This document shows positions 61,776 to 64,000 of a DNA stretch of 64,000 bases, one piece after another. Both the position numbers and the translations under genes were made by a program. Positions within the stretch are counted from its first letter, which is position 1; every line of letters begins with the position of its first letter. Location of the stretch: assembly GCF_000152785.1 (NCBI RefSeq), contig NZ_CH672414.1, forward strand, positions 401,615-465,614, read 5' to 3'. Source of the DNA: Yoonia vestfoldensis SKA53. Its GTDB lineage: Bacteria; Pseudomonadota; Alphaproteobacteria; Rhodobacterales; Rhodobacteraceae. Under the pieces are notes generated by a model. The model had not been told where the DNA came from, made no database searches, and was given only the letters and a program-made list of their open reading frames with translations.

Positions 61776-62927
61776 ATGACCATCGCCAGGCCGGTTAACG
61801 CGCTACCCGTGCCGATCCGTCCTGTAGGGCAGGGGCGGCCAGCGGTGCCTGCGCAGCGCATCCTGATCGTGACCGATGCTTGGGCGCCGCAGGTCAATGG
61901 CGTCGTGCGCAGCTATGAAAACATCATCCGCGAATTGCGGCTGTTGGGCCATGACGTGGCTGTGATCAGCCCGCGGGATTTCCCGACCTTGCCGTTGCCG
62001 GGCTACCGCGAAATCGCGCTGGCGGTGTTTCCCTATCGTCGCTTGGCGCGCAAGATCGCGCGCTATGCCCCCGACCGTATCCATATTGCCGTCGAAGGCC
62101 CCTTGGGCTGGGCCGCGCGGCGCTATTGCCTGCGCCATCGTCGCCCCTATTCAACGGCGTTTCACACCAATTTTCCCGCCTATCTCGCGCTGCGTGCGCC
62201 CGGGGTGGTCCGCGCACCGCTGCAAAAGCTGACGCTATGGTTGCTGCGGCGGTTTCATGATCGGGCCGCACATACCTATGTCGCTACCCCGTCGATCACC
62301 GCGCAATTGCGCGCTTGGGGCTTTACCGGTGTGGTCCGGCCATTGTCGCGGGGTGTCGATGCGGGGGTGTTCTATCCACCGCCTGTTCCTGCGCGCAATG
62401 ATGTGCCGGTCCTGCTTTATGTCGGGCGGGTGGCTGCGGAAAAAAACCTCGACGCCTTTCTGGGCCTGACAACCGCGCAGACCGGACCCGTGCGCAAAGT
62501 CGTGGTGGGCGATGGTCCGGCACTGGGCGCGTTGCAGCGTGCCTACCCCGATGTCGCATTCCTTGGCACGCTGACGGGGCAGGCGCTGGCCGATACCTAT
62601 CGCGTGGCGGATGTGTTCGTGTTTCCGTCGCGCACCGATACCTTTGGCATCGTGTTGATCGAGGCGCTTGCCTGTGGTCTGCCAATCGCGGCCTTTGACG
62701 TGCCGGGGCCTTGCGATATTGTCACCGACCCGTCGCTGGGGGCCTTGGATGACGATCTGGGGGCGGCCATATCCCGCGCGCTTATTGCACCCGGCACCCG
62801 CGAAAGCCGCAGCGCGCATGCCTATGAGCGCTATAGCTGGCACGCCGTGGCTGCGGCATTTCTAGGGTGTCCGGGGCATGATCAGGACAGACCGCATGGT
62901 TCTGTCCTGCACCCAGCCGCGGGATGA
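61776..62927 (+). CDS. agt: GT4 glycosyltransferase, Agt-type (diacylglycerol glycosyltransferase)
   Basis: 383 residues of GT-B fold: N-terminal ILIVTDAWAPQVNGVVRSYENIIREL, HIAVEGPLGWAARRYC, YSTAFHTNFPAYL; C-terminal LLYVGRVAAEKNLDAFL, GDGPALGALQRAYPDV, FVFPSRTDTFGIVLIEALACGLPIAAFDVPGPCDIV. Close in type to rhizobial Agt and marine partners of PlcP that make glycosyl-diacylglycerols. Divergent from plcP with a Pho-box-like site in front. The start at 61776 gives a normal N-terminus. Sugar donor not known from sequence. Confidence 0.85.
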   Translation: MTIARPVNALPVPIRPVGQGRPAVPAQRILIVTDAWAPQVNGVVRSYENIIRELRLLGHDVAVISPRDFPTLPLPGYREIALAVFPYRRLARKIARYAPDRIHIAVEGPLGWAARRYCLRHRRPYSTAFHTNFPAYLALRAPGVVRAPLQKLTLWLLRRFHDRAAHTYVATPSITAQLRAWGFTGVVRPLSRGVDAGVFYPPPVPARNDVPVLLYVGRVAAEKNLDAFLGLTTAQTGPVRKVVVGDGPALGALQRAYPDVAFLGTLTGQALADTYRVADVFVFPSRTDTFGIVLIEALACGLPIAAFDVPGPCDIVTDPSLGALDDDLGAAISRALIAPGTRESRSAHAYERYSWHAVAAAFLGCPGHDQDRPHGSVLHPAAG

Positions 62928-63011
62928 CGCCCCGTCCTTAGCGCTGCGCACAGCCCGCTTTTGGCGATTGACCAAAGGCGCGCCAGTTGCAGGCGTTCTG
63001 CTCGGTCATGG

Positions 63012-64000
63012 TTAGGCTTGGTCCCATGCCCGATCGCCAGCCGCATCCTGCACGCGCGTGGGCAAGCCTATCCGGTCAAGCAGCGTGAACAGCGGCTTTG
63101 GGTCCAATTCTTCCACGTTCACCATGCGGCCCAGATCATAGGTGCCATCCGCGATCAACATGGCCATGGCAACGGGCGGGACACCGGCAGTATAGGAAAT
63201 CCCCTGGCTGCCAACCTCGGTATAGGCGTCCTTGTGATCGGCGATGTTATAGACGAACACCTCGACCTCCTCGCCGTTTTTGGTGCCTTTCACCAGATCA
63301 CCGATGCAGGTCTTGCCGGTGTAATCGGGCGCAAGGCTGGACGGGTCGGGCAGCACCGCCTTGACGAGCTTTAATGGCACAACCTCCAGCCCTTCGGCGG
63401 TGGTGACGGGCTGTTCGGACAACAGGCCAAGGTTTTGCAGCACGGTGAACACGTTGATGTAATGGTCGCCAAACCCCATCCAGAACCGGATATCAGCCTG
63501 CGGGTAATTGGCCGCAAGCGAATGCACCTCGTCATGGCCGGACATATAGGCCTTTTGTTTGCCAACGACGGGCAGGTCCCATTCGCGGCCGATTTCGAAC
63601 ATCTTGTTTTCTTGCCAGGCACCTTTCTGCCAACTGTAGACCGTGCCGGTGAATTCGCGGAAATTGATCTCGGGGTCGAAATTGGTCGAAAAATAGCGGC
63701 CATGGTTGCCGGCATTGATATCCACGATGTCGATGGATGTTACGTCATCCATGAATTCATCCACGGCAAAGCGCGCAAAGGCATTGACCATGCCCGGGTC
63801 GAAACCGGCCCCCAGGATCGCGGTGACACCGGCGGCAGCGCAGGCGTCGCGGCGTTTCCATTCGTAATTGCCATACCACGGCGGGGTTTCGCAAATCTTG
63901 CGCGGGTCTTCGTGAATGGCGGTGTCGATATAGGCGGCACCGGTCTGGATACAGGCCTCTAGCACGGTCATGTTCACGAAAGGCGAGCCGACATTGATCA
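63012..64000 (-). CDS. Saccharopine/carboxynorspermidine dehydrogenase family protein, 5' end outside window
   Basis: About 329 residues visible, frame open to the window edge, lacking the N-terminal Rossmann start. Markers: NMTVLEACIQTGAAYIDTA, ILGAGFDPGMVNAFARFAVDE, SIDIVDINAGNHGRYFSTNFDPEINFREF, and the FGDHYINVFTVLQNLGLLSEQPV block of carboxynorspermidine synthases (polyamine synthesis from aspartate semialdehyde and a diamine). Downstream decarboxylase is not in the window. Confidence 0.9.
   Translation of the reverse strand, partial: INVGSPFVNMTVLEACIQTGAAYIDTAIHEDPRKICETPPWYGNYEWKRRDACAAAGVTAILGAGFDPGMVNAFARFAVDEFMDDVTSIDIVDINAGNHGRYFSTNFDPEINFREFTGTVYSWQKGAWQENKMFEIGREWDLPVVGKQKAYMSGHDEVHSLAANYPQADIRFWMGFGDHYINVFTVLQNLGLLSEQPVTTAEGLEVVPLKLVKAVLPDPSSLAPDYTGKTCIGDLVKGTKNGEEVEVFVYNIADHKDAYTEVGSQGISYTAGVPPVAMAMLIADGTYDLGRMVNVEELDPKPLFTLLDRIGLPTRVQDAAGDRAWDQA

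Noticed and set aside
1..64000. CRISPR arrays or rRNA genes
   Set aside because: No regularly spaced repeats and no rRNA sequence were seen.

Overview
The window looks like the chromosome of a roseobacter-type alphaproteobacterium (Rhodobacterales; a Loktanella/Yoonia-like relative is a reasonable guess, not proven). The basis is the protein families and their order: clpP-clpX, an NDUFA12-type complex I subunit next to a DUF2155 gene and convergent aat, accB-accC, GapR, a SqrR-type sulfide regulator, and a betaine-lipid/PlcP lipid-remodelling locus. Most of the window is GC-rich. The integrase region (about 23.4-28 kb), the middle of the restriction-modification gene (about 47.2-47.8 kb) and the gene at 52.8-55.0 kb are visibly AT-richer.

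1-23.2 kb is mostly core genome. It holds a truncated yciB, metZ behind a SAM-II riboswitch with its own terminator, folE2, clpP, clpX, ndufA12, DUF2155/aat, accC-accB, an acyl-CoA-type regulator followed by a two-component cluster with a symporter-histidine kinase fusion, an orphan FliM/FliN-like gene, a divergent reactive-sulfur operon under a SqrR-like repressor, an acyl-CoA dehydrogenase beside an aminoglycoside-phosphotransferase-like kinase, gapR, and a fused Fe(III)-type ABC permease.

At 23337-23412 a tRNA-Thr(UGU) marks the left end of a roughly 23-kb genomic island. It begins with a P4-type integrase at 23579 and ends at 46337-46359 with a second copy of the tRNA 3' end. The left 5 kb carries integrases, excisionase/HTH genes and a chimeric hsdM/integrase scar. 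The cargo (28-46 kb) is a catabolic cluster: two paralogous LacI regulators, an inositol-type ABC importer, and the myo-inositol pathway enzymes iolG, iolE, iolD, iolB and an iolC-aldolase fusion. It also carries homologues of the rhizobial rhizopine genes mocD, mocE and mocF, plus two folate/one-carbon family genes (purU and a divergent panB homologue). Together these suggest uptake of an O-methylated inositol or inosamine, oxidative removal of the methyl group as formaldehyde, folate-linked C1 handling, and breakdown of the ring by the Iol pathway. I regard this as the most interesting system here.

Beyond the island come a large single-chain type IIG/MmeI-like restriction-modification gene, a short IS3-family deletion derivative with both ends retained, a winged-helix regulator, a lytic transglycosylase, and a surface-polysaccharide block (a methyltransferase-RgpF fusion and rfbA, rfbD, rfbB, rfbC). 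Last is a phosphate-starvation lipid locus: divergent plcP-btaA-btaB and agt, with a candidate Pho box in front of each side. The window ends inside a saccharopine/carboxynorspermidine dehydrogenase-family gene.
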